A DNA stretch of 64,000 bases from CAWBBA01 sp963741625 (GTDB lineage: Bacteria > Desulfobacterota > Desulfomonilia > Desulfomonilales > Desulfomonilaceae), in the NCBI GenBank assembly GCA_963741625.1, contig CAVUIT010000009.1:310001-374000 (forward strand), read 5' to 3'. Positions within the stretch are counted from its first letter, which is position 1; the number at the start of each line of letters is the position of its first letter. The translations under genes and the position numbers were made by a program. Positions 35,591 through 45,643 of this stretch are shown piece after piece. The notes beneath the pieces are model-generated. The model ran no database searches, was not told the DNA's origin, and saw only the letters and a list, made by a program, of their open reading frames with translations.

Positions 35591-35719
35591 CTGCCTTGGG
35601 CCAGATCATTTCCATGAAAACCGCAGAATTGTATCGTGCAGTTTATCCGTAGACAGCAATCGATGTCCTGAGCTTTCCCCTTCCATTCGCAAGCCAAAAT
35701 CGCTAAGCTATTTACCGTG

Positions 35720-38163
35720 ATGCCCGCTACACGACAAAACAAGATGCAACCTGTGACTATTTCCGGCCCTGAGAAAAGCGCTTCCGACGGCGCGGTGCGC
35801 AAACATATTGCCCTCAACGGGGATACTTCAAGGCATAGGTTGCCGACCCACCGTGTACCGTCTCGCCACTCGTCTGGGTCTTACCGGCTGGGTAATTAAC
35901 ACTTCCGCGGGAGTTTACATTGAAGTAGAGGGGACCGCTGAACAATGCGGCCGCTTTGCGCGGGAGCTTCCCGAGGCAATCCCCTTTCCGGGCCGGATCG
36001 ATACGACCCGTGTCGAGGATGTGGCTCCGCTCGGGGAACAGGACTTCTGCATCAAGGCAAGCCTGGAGGGGGAGCGCTCTATCACGCCGATTCCCCCGGA
36101 TGTGGCGGTTTGTCGCGAGTGCGTGGAAGAGCTGTTTGATTCTCACAATCCGCGTTATCTCTATCCTTTTATCACGTGTACGCTCTGCGGCCCACGCTTC
36201 ACGGTAGTTCGCTCCTTTCCATACGACCGCGAGCGGACCAGTATGGCTGACTTCACCATGTGCCCGCGATGCGAAAAGGAATACGATTCCCCGGAAGATC
36301 GGCGCTTTCATTCCCAGACCAATTCATGTCCGGAATGCGGCCCACAGCTTATCCTCGTCGATCGAGACGGCAACACGCTTGATAAAGACCCTGTTCTGGG
36401 AACTGCTGCGTTGCTCAAAGAGGGAAAGACCGTCGCGATCAAGGGAATTGGTGGGTTCCACCTCGCCTGCGATGCGTTGAATGAAGACGCAGTGAACCTT
36501 TTGAGAGAGCGGAAGGGCCGTGCTGAAAAGCCTTTTGCCGTTATGATGCCGGACATGGAAACCGTGCGGACCTATTGTTCCGTCAGCGAGGTCGAGGAAA
36601 AACTTCTTGCTTCTTCAATTGCCCCGATTGTTCTACTTGAGGCTGGGCAGCGCCGCACCGCGACAAATGTGGCTCCATATATGGGCACTCTGGGAGTGAT
36701 GCTCCCGTATTCCCCCGTCCATCACCTCCTTTTCAAACATCCGGGCATTCCGGTCGAAGCGAGCCTCAGAGTGCTGGTGATGACCTCAGGCAATCGCTCT
36801 GAAGAGCCGATAGCATGTGGGAACGAGGAGGCTCTGGAGCGCCTTAAGGACCTTGCCGACGCGTTTCTTCTCCATAACCGGGATATTATCCTCAGGGCCG
36901 ACGACTCCATCTTCCGTGTCATCGCCGATCGACCAACGACTTTTAGGAGATCACGGGGCCTTGTTCCCGGTGAATTCATTATCAGACCTGACGTTTCCGC
37001 AGTGGTGCCCGCAGATGGAGTCAATTTCGAGAAGTCCGGCGCTTCGTCCACTTCGGCTGCCGAGCCGGTAATACTCGGGGCTGGCGGCGATTTGAAGAAT
37101 TCAATAGCTATCATAAAGAGCCGACGAGCCGTGCCCGGCCCACACGTGGGAGACTTGGCTTCGCCGGTGGCTCAGGAGTATTTCAAACAATCTGCAAAGG
37201 TCCTTGCCGGATACTTGGAAGCGGCCCCGGACATTATCGCGATTGACCCACATCCGGAATACTTCAGCAACAGTCTCGGCCGTGAGATGGAAGTCCCGGT
37301 AGAAGAAGTGTTCCATCATCATGCGCATGCAGTCAGCCTTTTGCTGGAACACGGGCTTTCCGGTCCGGCTATCTTTGCGGTCTTCGACGGCACCGGCTAC
37401 GGAAGCGATGCCGGCATCTGGGGCGGTGAATTCCTTATAGCCGATTTGGAAACATTCAGCCGTGCGGGGCGCCTTGCACTCTTTTCCCTCCCAGGCGGGG
37501 AGGCCGCGATTCGAGAGCCCGTACGCATACTAGCCGGGCTCCTGAGCCAGGCGAGAGGAGTTTCCGGAAGAATTTCTCCCGTTGATGGGGGAATACAGCG
37601 GCCGCGTGCGGCTCTGGATTGAAGCCGTGAACAAGGGATTGAACTCGCCTCTGACCTCATCCGCGGGGAGACTCTTTGATGCTGCGGCTGCGGCTGCGGG
37701 TTTCAGGCGGCCTGTCACCTTTGAAGGTCAGGCTGCCATGTGGCTGGAGGGGATTGCAAAGAAGGAGGAGACCGGAGAGTATCCCGTAAGATTCTCAGAT
37801 GGTGAAACACTTGTCGCGGATTCCAGAGCCTTGATTCTGGAGGTCGCGAGGGATATTCTCTCTGGGACGCCGGCCGCAGTGGTCGCCGCACGTTTTCATA
37901 ACAGCATGGCTCGACTGGTGGCAGACGGCATTGGAATTCTGGTTAAGAAAACCGGCATAAGAACCGTCGGCCTGAGCGGCGGTTGCTTTCAGAACAAGCT
38001 ATTCACAGAGCGGACAGTGGCCCTGATCGATGGAGCCGGAATTAAGGTGCTGCTCCACGCTGCTGTTCCTCCCAACGATGGCGGAATCGCGCTGGGCCAG
38101 GCTGTATCTGCCCTGGCCCGATTTCGGAAACGAGGTAAGATTGGGGGAACCTTCTTTGTGTAA
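35720..38163 (+). CDS. hypF: Carbamoyltransferase HypF, [NiFe] hydrogenase maturation (two frameshifts)
   Basis: HypF converts carbamoyl phosphate to a carbamoyl adenylate and loads it on HypE for cyanide synthesis. In order: acylphosphatase domain (GILQGIGCRPTVYRLATRLG), two zinc fingers (CRECVEEL...CTLCGPRF and CPRCEKEY...CPECGPQL), a YrdC-like domain (KGIGGFHLACDA) and a Kae1-like domain (HHHAHAVSLLLEHG, SPLTSSAGRLFDA). The N-terminal 30 residues and the body differ in frame; removing one G from GGGG at 35819-35822 joins them. A second shift near 37552-37562 separates the last 190 residues. Total about 815 residues, slightly above the usual 750-780. Indel errors are likely. Confidence 0.88.
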
Positions 38164-38178
38164 AGAAGGTTCCCCCAA
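38141..38178 (+). repeat. 17-bp perfect hairpin overlapping the hypF stop
   Basis: TTGGGGGAACCTTCTTT (38141-38157) and its exact complement (38162-38178) enclose GTGT. The last codons of hypF lie inside. The sequence that follows, AACCCCCTGCCAAGAAACTC, resembles what follows the hairpin at 40738, so both belong to one repeat family, probably acting as a terminator or mRNA end-protector. There is no T-run. Confidence 0.75.
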
Positions 38179-38203
38179 ACCCCCTGCCAAGAAACTCTAA
38201 TAC

Positions 38204-38250
38204 TCGCCTGAATCCTCATTTCTCCTGCGGGGAAATGAGGATTCAGGCGA
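38204..38250. repeat. 19-bp perfect inverted repeat between hypF and hypC
   Basis: The arm TCGCCTGAATCCTCATTTC (38204-38222) is matched exactly in reverse complement at 38232-38250, with a 9-base loop. It is a very stable hairpin in either strand, 106 bases before hypC. It has no T-run, and the symmetric arms could equally be a protein-binding dyad or an RNA processing site. Confidence 0.75.
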
Positions 38251-38355
38251 AAACTAGAAATTCTCGGCGAGAGGTTAGGGTACTTTCGTTACAACAAAGG
38301 TCCCCCGATTCTTCCTCGTTTGAAAGCAAGCTGATAGTAATAGAGGTTAGCAAAG

Positions 38356-38595
38356 ATGTGTTTGGCCGTTCCTATGCAACTGATTGAAATAACCGGAGAA
38401 GGAACCGGGAAGGTGAACGCGGGCGGCGTCAAGACCGACGTCAGCCTGATGATGATCCCTCATGTCAAGTTGGGCGACTATCTCATTGTGCATGCAGGCT
38501 TCGGAATAGAGGTACTGGACGATGAGGAGGCTGGAATCCGACTCGATCTCTTCCGAGAGCTCGCGGAGGCCACCGCAGGCGAGGAGGAGCCGTGA
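38356..38595 (+). CDS. hypC: HypC/HybG family hydrogenase maturation chaperone
   Basis: Small chaperone of 79 residues that, with HypD, holds the Fe(CN)2CO unit and delivers it to the hydrogenase large subunit. It begins MCLAVPMQ, with the essential Cys2 exposed after Met removal, followed by the OB-fold barrel (VNAGGVKTDVSLMMIP, GDYLIVHAGFGIEVLD). The stop TGA overlaps a GTG that starts hypD. Confidence 0.93.
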   Translation: MCLAVPMQLIEITGEGTGKVNAGGVKTDVSLMMIPHVKLGDYLIVHAGFGIEVLDDEEAGIRLDLFRELAEATAGEEEP

Positions 38596-39673
38596 ATTCC
38601 ATCAGAGGAAAGCCGCACAGCCAAGGCCCTGGCCCGTGACATTCGAGAAGCGGCCGCGAAGTCTCCCGGTCCGTTGAGGTACATGGAAGTCTGCGGGACC
38701 CACACGATGGCCATTCACGCGGCCGGCCTGAAGAGCTTCTTTCCGGACAATCTCAAACTGGTATCCGGGCCGGGATGCCCGGTGTGCGTCACAGAGAAGC
38801 GCTTTATCGATCACGCGATCCTAATTGGGCAAAAGTACGATGCTTGCCTGGTGACTTTCGGCGATCTGATAAAGGTTCCAGGCTCTTTAGGGTCGCTCGC
38901 GACATTCCGTTCCGAAGGCGGCGCGGTCCGAGTGGTTTATTCGCCCCTGGATTCCATAGAAATCGCCTTGCAACAGCCCGGCCGGCCCACTGTCTTCCTC
39001 GGAGTGGGATTTGAAACCACTATTCCGACTGTAGCCGCCACTCTCAAGACCGCGAAGGTCCGAGGGATCGAAAACTTTTTTGTGACTGCCCGCATTCAAG
39101 ACCATACACCCTCCGCTAAAGGCGCTGGCCGCAAAAGAGGACCTGCACGGCTTCCTGTTGCCGGGTCACGTTTCCGCAATCATCGGTGCGGATTCGTATG
39201 AGTACCTGGTTCGTGAATTTCGCAAGCCCGGTGTTGTGGCAGGTTTTGAGCCCCTGGACATCTTGTTGGCACTGCGGGACCTCGTCAGGATGACCGTGGA
39301 GGGTTCTCCAAAAATATTAAACGATTACAAGCGAGTGGTTCGGAGCGATGGGAATCCCACGGCCCGCAAGATCGTGGAAGAGGTCTTTGAACCTTCCGAC
39401 GCCTCCTGGCGAGGCCTGGGGGTAATCCCCGGGAGCGGCCTGGCGCTAAGAGAATCGTATTCCCGCTTCGATGCCACGCTGCATTTGCCGGTAGAAGTTC
39501 CCGATGCTCCGGATGATCCGCGCTGCTTATGCGCGGCGATACTCACGGGCAGCAAGACTCCTGATAGGTGCGGTCTCTTCGGCAAGGAATGCACACCCGA
39601 AGATCCTGTGGGGCCGTGCATGGTATCATCGGAAGGGACCTGTGCCGCGTATTACAAGTATGGGGCGGCCTGA
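38592..39673 (+). CDS. hypD: Hydrogenase maturation protein HypD (two frameshifts)
   Basis: Fe-S scaffold where the CN and CO ligands are placed on iron. The GTG at 38592 overlaps the hypC stop. A shift near 38604 is needed to read ESRTAKALARDIREAA into MEVCGTHTMAIHAAGL. A second, at CCC 39089-39091, joins GVGFETTIPTVAATLKTAKV...FFVTA to AFKTIHPPLKALAAKEDL and LLPGHVSAIIG. The cluster ligands CGLFGKECTPEDPVGPC and EGTCAAYYKYG are intact at the C terminus. With both shifts repaired it is about 360 residues, the family norm. Likely sequencing indels. Confidence 0.86.
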
Positions 39674-39678
39674 AAACC

Positions 39679-40698
39679 ATGGCAAAGAAACCGGACAGAA
39701 GGGTTCTCCTCGGTCACGGCGGGGGAGGCAAAATGACAGGGCGCCTCATTAGGGACATCATTGTGCCCAGATTGGATCGAGGCCAATTGGGAGCGCTCCC
39801 TGACTCTGTGGTGCTCTCCGGTCTTGGCGAGAGCATCGCCTATACCACCGACTCCTTTGTGGTTTCCCCCATATTTTTCCCCGGCGGGAATATCGGTTCA
39901 CTCGCGGTCCACGGCACCTGCAACGACTTGGCTTGTTCCGCGGCACGCCCGCTGTTCCTCTCACTGAGCCTCATCTTGGAAGAAGGCTTTCCCATGGAAA
40001 AGCTAGAGCTGATCCTGGAATCCGTTGCAGAGGCTGCTGATCAGGCTGAGGTGGAGGTTGTTACCGGCGACACAAAGGTAGTGCCCAAAGGGAGTGCTGA
40101 CGGAATCTTCATCAACACCTCGGGGATAGGAAAAGTTGACGGGTCTGTGCGCCCCTCTCCGAAAAGAGTTGAAGAAGGGGATCTGATTCTGGTAAGTGGC
40201 CCAATAGGAAATCACGGGCTCGCAGTAATGCTGAGCAGGGCTGAGTTCTCATTTGATTTCGATTTACAATCGGATTCCGCGTCGATTTGGCCTGTGGTGG
40301 AAAGACTGATGGAACTAGGGCCCGGCCTGAAGTTCCTTAGGGACCCTACCCGAGGAGGTGTCGCTGCCACCCTGAACGAGATAGCTTCACTGACCGGAAA
40401 GGGCATAGCAATCGATGAATCGGCCATCCCGGTGGACGAATCGGTTTCCGCTGCTTCCGAGATTCTTGGCATAGACCCTCTTCAGGCGGCCAATGAAGGG
40501 AAAATCGTCGCTGTAGTGGGCAAGGGAAAAGGCGCCAAGGCCCTTGATCTGCTGAAAGATTGCCCATTGGCCCGTGGGGCGGCCATCATAGGAGAAGTGA
40601 CCTCCGAGAACTCGGCCAGAGTCGTGATGAGGACCCGAATCGGAGGATCGAGGATTCTTCCGGAACCATCAGGCGAGCTGCTTCCACGGATTTGTTAG
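39679..40698 (+). CDS. hypE: Hydrogenase maturation protein HypE
   Basis: HypE dehydrates the carbamoyl group received from HypF to a thiocyanate on its C-terminal cysteine. It has 339 residues of the PurM/SelD-like ATPase fold: LLGHGGGGKMTGRLIRD at the N terminus, YTTDSFVVSPIFFPGGNIG (Mg-ATP site) and DPTRGGVAATLNEIA near 225. The last residues are LPRIC, with the reactive C-terminal Cys present. The start at 39679, 5 bases after hypD, is preferred over the upstream open frame. Confidence 0.93.
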   Translation: MAKKPDRRVLLGHGGGGKMTGRLIRDIIVPRLDRGQLGALPDSVVLSGLGESIAYTTDSFVVSPIFFPGGNIGSLAVHGTCNDLACSAARPLFLSLSLILEEGFPMEKLELILESVAEAADQAEVEVVTGDTKVVPKGSADGIFINTSGIGKVDGSVRPSPKRVEEGDLILVSGPIGNHGLAVMLSRAEFSFDFDLQSDSASIWPVVERLMELGPGLKFLRDPTRGGVAATLNEIASLTGKGIAIDESAIPVDESVSAASEILGIDPLQAANEGKIVAVVGKGKGAKALDLLKDCPLARGAAIIGEVTSENSARVVMRTRIGGSRILPEPSGELLPRIC

Positions 40699-40737
40699 AG
40701 GCAGTTGCAAAATCTATGAGTTTGTTGAAGAGCGGCC

Positions 40738-40769
40738 GGGGAGGCCCTTTTTGCAAAAAGGGCCTCCCC
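40738..40769 (+). repeat. 15-bp perfect hairpin after hypE
   Basis: GGGGAGGCCCTTTTT (40738-40752) pairs perfectly with 40755-40769 across GC. The downstream tract GGACCCCACCCCAAAAACTCC resembles that after the hypF hairpin at 38141, so these are two copies of one repeat family with diverged but co-varying stems. Probable terminator of hypFCDE. Confidence 0.75.
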
Positions 40770-40902
40770 GGACCCCACCCCAAAAACTCCTATGATTTGC
40801 AGCCTTACGTCTCATTCCCAGGGACCGCAACTGCCGATTCTTCGAACGCAAAATGGTATTACAAATCTTCTACGACGGAACACAATTCGCAAGGGGCTTC
40901 AG

Positions 40903-42234
40903 ATGAGCGACAACAATCCTGGAGAAAAGGGCGCCCAGACCTCCTGCCCGTTTTCCATTTCTCGAACCGTTGCCAACACCCGGGTTGTGGGCGAAGAGAA
41001 CGCTTACCAAAATGCTCTGATACAATTTGATAAAGCGGTAGCTCACCTGAACATAAAACGCGGCGTAGCAGACACCCTGCGGTACCCCAAACGTGAGCTG
41101 TCGGTATCATTTCCAGTATTGATGGACAACAATGAGATCCAGATTTTCAGGGGTTACCGGGTTCACCATTCCGTAGTGAGAGGGCCGACCAAGGGGGGCA
41201 TTCGCTATTCTCTCGGCGTAACGCTGGACGAGATCCGGGCTCTGGCAATGTGGATGACGTGGAAATGCGCCCTGATGAACCTCCCGTACGGTGGCGCCAA
41301 AGGAGGCGTCGTAGTCGATCCGAAGGCGCTATCTCCGCGTGAATTGGAAAGATTGACACGCCGCTACGCCACCGAGATCAGCATCCTGATGGGGCCGGAG
41401 AGCGACATCCCCGCTCCGGACATGGGAACGAACGCACAAGTAATGGCGTGGATAATGGACACCTATTCGATGCACCGAGGCTTTTCGGTTCCCGCGGTGG
41501 TTACGGGCAAACCTGTTGAAATTGGAGGGTCTTTGGGAAGGACCGAAGCCACCGGGCGAGGCGTAGCGGTTACTATGCTTGAAGCCTTGAGGATCAGTGG
41601 CATTGACCCTCAGGGAGCCACGGTTGCCGTTCAGGGCTTTGGCAATGTGGGCTCCGTTGCAGCCCGGATGGCCCACGAGATGGGTCTGAAAGTGATCGCG
41701 ATAACCTCTTCCAAGGGTGGCATAATCAGGGAGTCCGGTCTGTTTCCTCCGGCAGTGGGCCAGTATGTGGACGAGACAGGGAGCATGGCAGGGTTCGAGG
41801 ATTCGGACGAGATTTCAAACGAGGAGCTTCTGGCCCTGAAATGCGATGTGCTGATCGCCGCGGCGGTGGAGAACCAGATAACGTCCCACAATGCAGACCA
41901 GGTTAAGGCCAAAATAATAGCCGAAGGGGCTAACGGCCCGACCACCCCTGAGGCGGACGAGATACTGAATGCCAAGGGTGTCTATATCATCCCTGACATC
42001 CTATGCAATGCCGGTGGCGTTACGGTGAGTTACCTCGAGTGGGTCCAGGATTTACAGTCGTTTTTCTGGCCGGTTGAGGAGATTAACCGTAAATTGCAAA
42101 ACCTGATGCTGAAGGCATTTGAGAGCGTCATGGAATGCGCGCGGCATCACAATGTGCCGAACCGAGAAGCAGCTCAGATTTTAGCCATTCAACGGATCTC
42201 CGACGCTCTGATCATTCGAGGGATTTATCCCTAG
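40903..42234 (+). CDS. gdhA: Glu/Leu/Phe/Val family dehydrogenase (glutamate dehydrogenase)
   Basis: Oxidative deamination of glutamate, or the reverse amination of 2-oxoglutarate, with NAD(P). 443 residues. RGPTKGGIRYS, KCALMNLPYGGAKGGV with the catalytic Lys, PAPDMGTNAQVMAW and the Rossmann motif VAVQGFGNVGS are all present. The C terminus LCNAGGVTVSYLEWVQD fits the hexameric small-type enzyme. The start at 40903 follows AAGGGG; the open frame extends upstream through the repeat. About 30 extra N-terminal residues (SCPFSISR) are unusual. Confidence 0.92.
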   Translation: MSDNNPGEKGAQTSCPFSISRTVANTRVVGEENAYQNALIQFDKAVAHLNIKRGVADTLRYPKRELSVSFPVLMDNNEIQIFRGYRVHHSVVRGPTKGGIRYSLGVTLDEIRALAMWMTWKCALMNLPYGGAKGGVVVDPKALSPRELERLTRRYATEISILMGPESDIPAPDMGTNAQVMAWIMDTYSMHRGFSVPAVVTGKPVEIGGSLGRTEATGRGVAVTMLEALRISGIDPQGATVAVQGFGNVGSVAARMAHEMGLKVIAITSSKGGIIRESGLFPPAVGQYVDETGSMAGFEDSDEISNEELLALKCDVLIAAAVENQITSHNADQVKAKIIAEGANGPTTPEADEILNAKGVYIIPDILCNAGGVTVSYLEWVQDLQSFFWPVEEINRKLQNLMLKAFESVMECARHHNVPNREAAQILAIQRISDALIIRGIYP

Positions 42235-42260
42235 GAAGTAAGTTCCCCCATTTAAATCTC

Positions 42261-43500
42261 TCATCGGCAGGGGCGTGGGCGTGCCTTCCAGTCTTCAAGG
42301 TCGTCCAGTATGGACTTGCCGACTGCATACTTATCGAACTTGAACGAGACACGCGATATGGAGCGATTGAGGAAGTCAGATATAAGATTCTCTGCACTGT
42401 CGGCCAGAATCTCATCCTCGGTTGAAATGCAGATGTTTTCTTCATAGACGCTTTGGGCCCGGAGTTCCTGCTCTCCCCCACCATGGCTCTCGGGGATAAT
42501 TATCGCCTTTGTGCCTGTTAGCAGAATCTCATTGACCGTATTGTATCCCGCTCGACAGATCAGCAGATCCGAGTGATGGACCAGATCTACCAGGTCCGGG
42601 ACAAATGGCAGGAACCGCACATTCTTGCTCAAAGGATGCTTACCCAGCGCATGCGCGTCTCCATTGGCCAGGTACGGGTCCATGACCATGACGATCTGAT
42701 AGGCCGTATTGATCCCAGTTTTCTCGAAGACCTCCAGAAGTCGCTGTGGACAAGTCAAAAACGCGACAATTCCTCCCCAGCGAAATCAGGACAATTTTCT
42801 TGTCCGGCAGACCGAAGCGGTCCAGCGCGTCGCTCCGACTCGGCAACTCGCCGTACACTTTATTGGTCACTTTCCCCAAATAGCGGATTTTCTTTTCCAG
42901 GTCAGGGTCATTCCCGAGGAACTGCTGGTTGATATCAATGACTTCCCTGTCCTCCAGGACATACATGAAATCATACAACGAGCCTATGTTAATGGATTCA
43001 GACCTATGCCTGGGATTCTGGTAAGGAATACTCAACAATGGAACCCACTTCATGATGCCCCGGCAAATGTGAACAACGGCAAAATCCACGGGTCCGCCGT
43101 TTCGCATCCACTTCTTCATGAGCAGTGGAATCAACTCGCTCATTTGGCCGGTCATATTGTGTTCGATGATCAGAGCATCCGGTTGGAAAAAATCAAAGCT
43201 CGCCATAATTAATCGCTGGCGAAAATCAAATATGGTCTCCAGCTCAAAACCGGTTAGATACCGGGATTGCATGGGATTGTCTTTGTGATCGATATCAATT
43301 TTCACGGAAGGGAGCTTGATCACTTCAATCCCTTCCTTAAAAAAGATCTGCGGAACCGACGTGCTGGATACCACAAGGAAATCTATGTCGGGCCGCCATT
43401 TTTTCATTCCCGTGATTACGGCCAAAGTACGGAAGGCGTGCCCCAATCCTATGGAATTATGAGTATAAACAAGAATTCGCTTAATATTCTCGCGCGCCAT
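42261..43500 (-). CDS. MurG-like glycosyltransferase (frameshifted)
   Basis: GT-B fold glycosyltransferase related to MurG and UDP-glucuronosyl transferases. The N-terminal half (42760-43500) reads RILVYTHNSIGLGHAFRTLA, with FQPDALIIEHN near 110. The C-terminal half (42261-42758) has NVRFLPFVPDLVDLVHHSDLLICRAGYNTVNEIL, the nucleotide-sugar binding site. They join if one G is removed or added in the GGGG near 42775 (SLGGGIVAFLTCPQRL). Joined length is about 412 residues. The sugar acceptor is unknown. It follows the opp genes on the same strand after 79 bases. Confidence 0.82.
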
Positions 43501-43579
43501 GGGCCTAACTTCCTGCATCAATGATACGGCACTTACTTTTTTACCATAAAATGGGGCTTTCAAGCAACCTAAAGCCCTA

Positions 43580-44620
43580 TCATATAACGCAACCGAGGGC
43601 GTCGCATCCGGTCAGGTTCATTGTACTCTTGAAATGGCATGCAGCCAGGTGTCCCGGCTCCACCTCTTCCAGAGGCGGCACGACTTGCGAACAGACCTCT
43701 TCCGCGTAAAGACACCGCGGATGGAACGGACATCCAGAGGGAGGGTTGATGGGGTCCGCGGGCTCTCCCCTGAGAATAATCTTGCGACCCACCAATTCAG
43801 GCCGGGTGGTGGGAACATTGGACATCAGCGCTTCCGTGTACGGATGGCGTGGCCTTGCAAACAGAGGCTCCGCTGGTGCGTATTCGACCACACGTCCCAC
43901 GTACATGATCACGATTCTCTTGCTGAAATGCCTTACCAACCCCAGGTCATGAGAGATGAACAGATAGGCCAGGCCCAACTGATCCTGGATCTCCAACGCA
44001 AGATTTACAATCTGCGCCTGGACCGACACATCCAACGCAGAAGTCGGCTCATCGGCCACCAGTAGTCTGGGGTATAGAGCCAATGCCCTGGCTATGCTTA
44101 TCCGTTGCCGTTGCCCGCCCGAAAAAGCGTGAGGATAGCGGTTAAGGTGCTGGACCTTCAAGCCCACCAGCTCAACAAGCTCACGTACTCGACCTTCCAG
44201 TTCTCGACCGCGGGCAATTTTATTCACCACGAGAGGTTCCGCAAGAATTTCCCTGATAGTCATTCGCGGATTCAGCGATGCAAAAGGATCTTGAAAGACC
44301 ATCTGGATGTAAGGACGCAGGGACCGCATATGGGAAGGCTCAATGTTAGCCAGATCGACTCGGGGCTCTCCATTTGGGGGCTGAAACCAGATGTGCCCAC
44401 TGGTTGGTCTGTAAGCGCCCATAATCATGCGACCTACCGTGGTTTTACCGCAACCGGACTCTCCTACCAACCCCAGAGTTTCACCGCTGTTCATGCTGAA
44501 GGTAACGCCGTCCACGGCCTTCACATAACCCACCACCTTCTTGAAAACCCCTTTGTGGATGGGGAAGTGCTTTTTGAGATCCTTCACTTCGAGAAAAACT
44601 TGCGGTTCAGACACTAGCAA
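43580..44620 (-). CDS. oppF: Oligopeptide/dipeptide ABC transporter ATP-binding protein (OppF/DppF)
   Basis: ATPase of 346 residues of a peptide importer. Walker A GESGCGKTT is near residue 53, signature FSGGQRQRISIARAL near 165 and Walker B LLVADEPTSALDVS near 190. The C-terminal oligopeptide-transporter extension carries CPFHPRCLYAEEVCSQVVPP, whose cysteines bind an Fe-S cluster or zinc in some relatives. It is separated from oppD by 3 bases. Confidence 0.93.
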   Translation of the reverse strand: MLVSEPQVFLEVKDLKKHFPIHKGVFKKVVGYVKAVDGVTFSMNSGETLGLVGESGCGKTTVGRMIMGAYRPTSGHIWFQPPNGEPRVDLANIEPSHMRSLRPYIQMVFQDPFASLNPRMTIREILAEPLVVNKIARGRELEGRVRELVELVGLKVQHLNRYPHAFSGGQRQRISIARALALYPRLLVADEPTSALDVSVQAQIVNLALEIQDQLGLAYLFISHDLGLVRHFSKRIVIMYVGRVVEYAPAEPLFARPRHPYTEALMSNVPTTRPELVGRKIILRGEPADPINPPSGCPFHPRCLYAEEVCSQVVPPLEEVEPGHLAACHFKSTMNLTGCDALGCVI

Positions 44621-44623
44621 CCC

Positions 44624-45638
44624 TCATATTGCGATGCACATCCTCGGGCATGAGACATAGTGACGCGGCCCAACCTTAGTCAATTCATACTGGTCGTCTC
44701 GGCAAAGGGTATCGCCTCCGCACTCGGTGCATCTTGCGGTAAAGGGGCAGCCCTTTATGTCTGCGAAGGGGTCTGGCAGCGTCCCTTCGATGGTCGCCAA
44801 TTGAGTTCGCACCGGAGTGTCGATTCCCGGAACGGACTTCAACAAGGCCTTGGTGTACGGATGGAGTGGATTGTTGAACAGGACATCTACCGGTGCATGC
44901 TCCATAACGCGACCGAAGTATATTACCAGGACTTCATGGCTGATCTCTGCGATTACCCCAAGGTTATGCGAAATGAAAAGAATCGCCATCCCGAACTCTT
45001 CCTGCAACTGCTTCAGGAGTTCAAGAATCTGAGCCTGAATGGTGACGTCCAGAGCCGTGGTGGGCTCATCCGCGATCAGAATTCTGGGGTTGCAGACCAG
45101 AGCCATGGCGATCATGGCTCTTTGGCGCATCCCGCCGGATAATTCGTGTGGATATGCGTCAATCCTGCTCCCAGGGTGTGGTATGCCTACCTTTTCCAAC
45201 ATCTCGATCGCCCGGTTGCGAGCCTCTTCTTGGGAGACATCGGTATGGATCCGAAGCGCCTCCATAATTTGACTTCCTACAGTGTGAACCGGACTGAACG
45301 AATTCATCGGTTCCTGAAAGATCATAGCGACATCATGGCCACGTATTCTGCGAGCCTCACGGCTGTGCGGACTCAAGCGTCACGAGGTCCAATTGAGTAG
45401 GATCACCATGATTGTTGTCGGATCGGAGAAGGATTTTCCCCTGCACGATCCGACCAGGGGGCGGCACGATTCTCAGTATGGCCTGCCCTATGACACTCTT
45501 TCCGCTTCCGGACTCTCCGACAATGCCCAGCGTCTTTCCGGGTTCCAGACTAAAAGTCACGCCATCCACCGCCCGTACGGTGCCCTCGTCCAGGATAAAG
45601 TGAACTCGAAGGTCTTCAACTTGCAGGACAGGAGCCAT
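44624..45638 (-). CDS. oppD: Oligopeptide/dipeptide ABC transporter ATP-binding protein (OppD/DppD), frameshifted
   Basis: Partner ATPase of OppF. The N-terminal piece (45357-45638) contains Walker A GESGSGKSV. The rest (44624-45376), in another frame, contains RGHDVAMIFQEPMNSFSPV (Q-loop), ELSGGMRQRAMIAMAL (signature), ILIADEPTTALDV (Walker B) and the C-terminal Cys motif CPFTARCTECGGDTLC. A single-base change near 45370-45378 joins LDLVTL to SPHSREARR. Full length is about 337 residues, normal for OppD. Likely an indel error. Confidence 0.87.
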
Positions 45639-45643
45639 CCAGT

